Shown here piece after piece: positions 62,080 through 64,000 of a stretch of DNA of 64,000 bases. This DNA comes from Asparagopsis taxiformis. Taxonomy: Eukaryota; Rhodophyta; Florideophyceae; Bonnemaisoniales; Bonnemaisoniaceae. The stretch's first letter is position 1. Each line of letters opens with the position of its first letter. The notes under the pieces are model-generated. The model did not search any database, was not told the origin of the DNA, and was given only the letters and a program-made list of their open reading frames with translations. The stretch spans positions 1 through 64,000 of the forward strand of contig JALQPE010000403.1 in assembly GCA_030407315.1 (NCBI GenBank), given 5' to 3'. The translations under genes were made by a program, and so were the position numbers.

Positions 62080-64000
62080 ATGGAATCAGACAGCCCGTTG
62101 CCGGATCGTCGAGCCGCGTCAAATAATGTTCTCCTGGGCCGAGAGGGTTCCTATGCAGTTCTTGAAGTCATAGGAAAAGGGGCGTATGGTACTGTCTACA
62201 AGGGAATTTGGCGCGAAGTTGGGCGTCATGTGGCTATCAAGCGCGTTTCCAGGTCTCGTCTTTCCAGCGATGAAGAAAAGGCTTTGCAAACAGAGATTCA
62301 TCTTTTTAAGAATCTGAAAGACAAACATATCGTCAACTATATTGAGGCCGTAGATAACCCAAGGTCGGCTTACCTCGATATTGTGATGGAATATGTCGAA
62401 GGTGGCAGTCTTTACAGTATTGTCCAATCTATCCGTCGCAGTTTGGAAAAAGGTGCCCGTGTCTTTGATGAAGTTGTAGTTGCCGATTTTATCCGTCAAG
62501 TTGTTCTCGGTTTGCGCTATCTCCACCGACAAGGTGTCGTTCATCGTGACATCAAAGGGGCAAACATTTTGGTAACGAAAGAAAGTCATGTCAAGCTAAC
62601 GGATTTTGGTGTTGCTTCCACAAAACCTGGCAGCGATTTGTCTCCCAGTAACCCGATAGATGTTGCTGGATCGCCATACTGGATGGCACCAGAGATTATT
62701 TCACTTACTGGTTCTTCCACAGCTTCGGATATTTGGTCTCTTGGTTGTACCGTCATCGAACTGATCACAGGCTTCCCACCTTACCATGATCTGTCTGGAG
62801 TCACAGCCTTGTTTCGTATCGTTTCTGACGAATGCCCACCATTACCACCTAATTTGTCATCAGATTGCGAGGATTTTCTGCGAAAGTGTTTCAATAAGGA
62901 CATGCATACCCGTGCCAGTGCCGATGAACTTCTTCTCCACCGTTGGCTTGGGCAAGCACAGGAAATCGAGAAAGATGATGAACAAGAAGAGGTATTGGAA
63001 AAAGAGATTCCCTCCTCACTGGCTAATGGAATTAAAGGTAGTTCCAGCTCGTTTCAGCAAGGTGGGTATAACGAATCAGTCGGTAACATTCAAGTTAGTT
63101 TGGGCATGTACGAGGAAGCAGATGATGAAACTTTTGACGACCTAGACTTCAGTGAGGAGGAAGGATTCGACCAAGGGAATGGGAAGGAAAGTAGTAGCTT
63201 GGAATTTGATTCAAGTTTGTCCTCTATGAAACCACCAGGGAGGAGCCTCGATGATCGAAATGGAAGGGATGAATCTATTGGATCTGCTTTGGACGAAAAC
63301 ATTCGGCGCATGAGTATCCGTGATGATCCTTTCCAAGACATTATGGAGGACCCTGAAGCTGATATGGAGCGAGAACATATAAGGAAGCAGAAGGAGCTGT
63401 GGGAGCTCGTCAAACTGCAAGCAGCAGCTCTGGGCCAGGATGAGAAGGCGCAAATTGCGGCGTGTGATGCACTTGTAGAGATGTTCCGAGCAAACCCGGA
63501 GCAAAGATATTATCTGATTTACGACCCTGGATTGTTACCAATAATTGAAGTGCTGGAGAGCGGTGGTAATGGCAATATGCGGGTCATTGAGGCAATCTTG
63601 AGGGTCACACTCAGTTTACTGGACGAACCGAGCGAGGAGAGCGGAAAAGACTTGGACAACAATGTTGCGGCTGGGAGTGGCGATATTGCTTCATTTGGAT
63701 ATCCAAGGGTATCGAATATCCGTGAAGATCTTTGCCTGGCCGGCTTTTTACCTGTGGTGATGCGTTATTGTTATCGAAGAAGTTCATTGGAGGCGCGATT
63801 GCTGTCCGGGCGTTTCCTCGAGCGAATGCTCGAAATGGAGTTTGCGCTACATATGTTTATCGCCTGCAGAGGTTTTGCAGTATTTGTGGATATGCTTGAA
63901 CCTGACATCATCTCTGCAAGCGATCTTGCCAGGATTGCATTAGGCGGTATTGAAAAAATGCTATCAATGGAGAATCAGCGTCATCGCCGTGATTTCTGTA
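62080..64000 (+). CDS. Cdc7/Sid1/MAP3K-epsilon-type serine/threonine kinase, partial
   Basis: Open for 640 codons to the window edge, starting with the first ATG after an in-frame stop. The kinase domain spans about residues 24-290: GKGAYGTVYKG (33-42), VAIK with K54, E72 in helix C, HRDIKGAN (catalytic D157), DFG at 175-177, and SPYWMAPE activation segment. VKLTDFGVAS and ASDIWSLGCTVIELITGFPPY closely follow the fission-yeast Cdc7/plant MAP3K-epsilon group, which acts in septation or cytokinesis signalling. Residues about 295-425 are acidic and Ser-rich. From about 430 an armadillo-like helical region starts (ACDALVEMFRANPEQRYYL, DPGLLPIIEVLES), also as in MAP3K-epsilon. No intron or damage is seen; this is the only evident host gene here. 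Confidence 0.93.
   Translation, partial: MESDSPLPDRRAASNNVLLGREGSYAVLEVIGKGAYGTVYKGIWREVGRHVAIKRVSRSRLSSDEEKALQTEIHLFKNLKDKHIVNYIEAVDNPRSAYLDIVMEYVEGGSLYSIVQSIRRSLEKGARVFDEVVVADFIRQVVLGLRYLHRQGVVHRDIKGANILVTKESHVKLTDFGVASTKPGSDLSPSNPIDVAGSPYWMAPEIISLTGSSTASDIWSLGCTVIELITGFPPYHDLSGVTALFRIVSDECPPLPPNLSSDCEDFLRKCFNKDMHTRASADELLLHRWLGQAQEIEKDDEQEEVLEKEIPSSLANGIKGSSSSFQQGGYNESVGNIQVSLGMYEEADDETFDDLDFSEEEGFDQGNGKESSSLEFDSSLSSMKPPGRSLDDRNGRDESIGSALDENIRRMSIRDDPFQDIMEDPEADMEREHIRKQKELWELVKLQAAALGQDEKAQIAACDALVEMFRANPEQRYYLIYDPGLLPIIEVLESGGNGNMRVIEAILRVTLSLLDEPSEESGKDLDNNVAAGSGDIASFGYPRVSNIREDLCLAGFLPVVMRYCYRRSSLEARLLSGRFLERMLEMEFALHMFIACRGFAVFVDMLEPDIISASDLARIALGGIEKMLSMENQRHRRDFC

Noticed and set aside
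1..64000. tRNA or rRNA genes
   Set aside because: No cloverleaf with conserved T-arm words and no rRNA-like stretch was noticed on either strand by eye.

Overview
The window is eukaryotic nuclear DNA dominated by nested transposable elements. Only one clear host gene is visible, at the right edge: a Cdc7/MAP3K-epsilon-type protein kinase whose open frame starts at 62080 and runs off the window. It shows no intron over 640 codons. An intron-poor gene next to chromodomain Ty3/gypsy elements, a Mutator-like element and degraded DNA-transposon genes would fit a compact algal genome; a red alga is my best guess, but nothing in the window proves it.

Layout: (1) 1-17440 is a transposon-derived block. 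Its two ends carry GGAYGTCC/CTAGTA-type motif clusters. Inside are a 10.8-kb imperfect palindrome (arms about 2340-7095 and 8419-13187), a broken Plavaka/CACTA-like transposase (13250-14731, minus), a 134-bp palindrome, a tandem array of microexon-like blocks (15465-16620) and two minisatellites. The palindrome arms carry broken copies of an importin-13/transportin-3-like gene and of a DUF676 lipase-like gene; a third, unrecognised gene fragment fills the spacer. (2) 17441-26089 is a 5'-truncated, frameshifted chromovirus (pol on +) with a long open frame on the opposite strand downstream (23347-25365). (3) 26099-44932 is a Mutator-like element (MULE) with inverted ends and a 9-bp target duplication CCACGGCCC. 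(4) Nested inside it, 27001-41322 is a second, 14.3-kb element with 3.64-kb terminal inverted repeats and a 4-bp target duplication GTTG. It sits just after the start codon of the MULE transposase, splitting ATG-GGT-GAG-TTG (26989-27000) from the remaining 827 codons (41327-43810). (5) 44942-57001 is a second chromovirus on the minus strand with intact gag and pol, a recognisable 5' LTR and again a convergent extra ORF. (6) 57301-60678 is a decayed third copy ending in an LTR, abutting a PIF/Harbinger remnant. (7) 62080 onward is the kinase.

The most unusual system is the inner 14.3-kb element. Its unique core holds two divergent genes: a ParB-domain/beta-class adenine methyltransferase fusion (31003-33928, with two frameshifts) and an intact 876-aa protein with a DUF7869-like RNase-H-type signature that I infer is its transposase. 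Its long inverted repeats carry a recombined piece of the spliceosomal PRP8 gene. Capture of host-gene fragments inside long inverted repeats is shared with the 2340-13187 palindrome. Fold-back (inverted) duplications appear in the window at every scale from about 14 bp to 10 kb.
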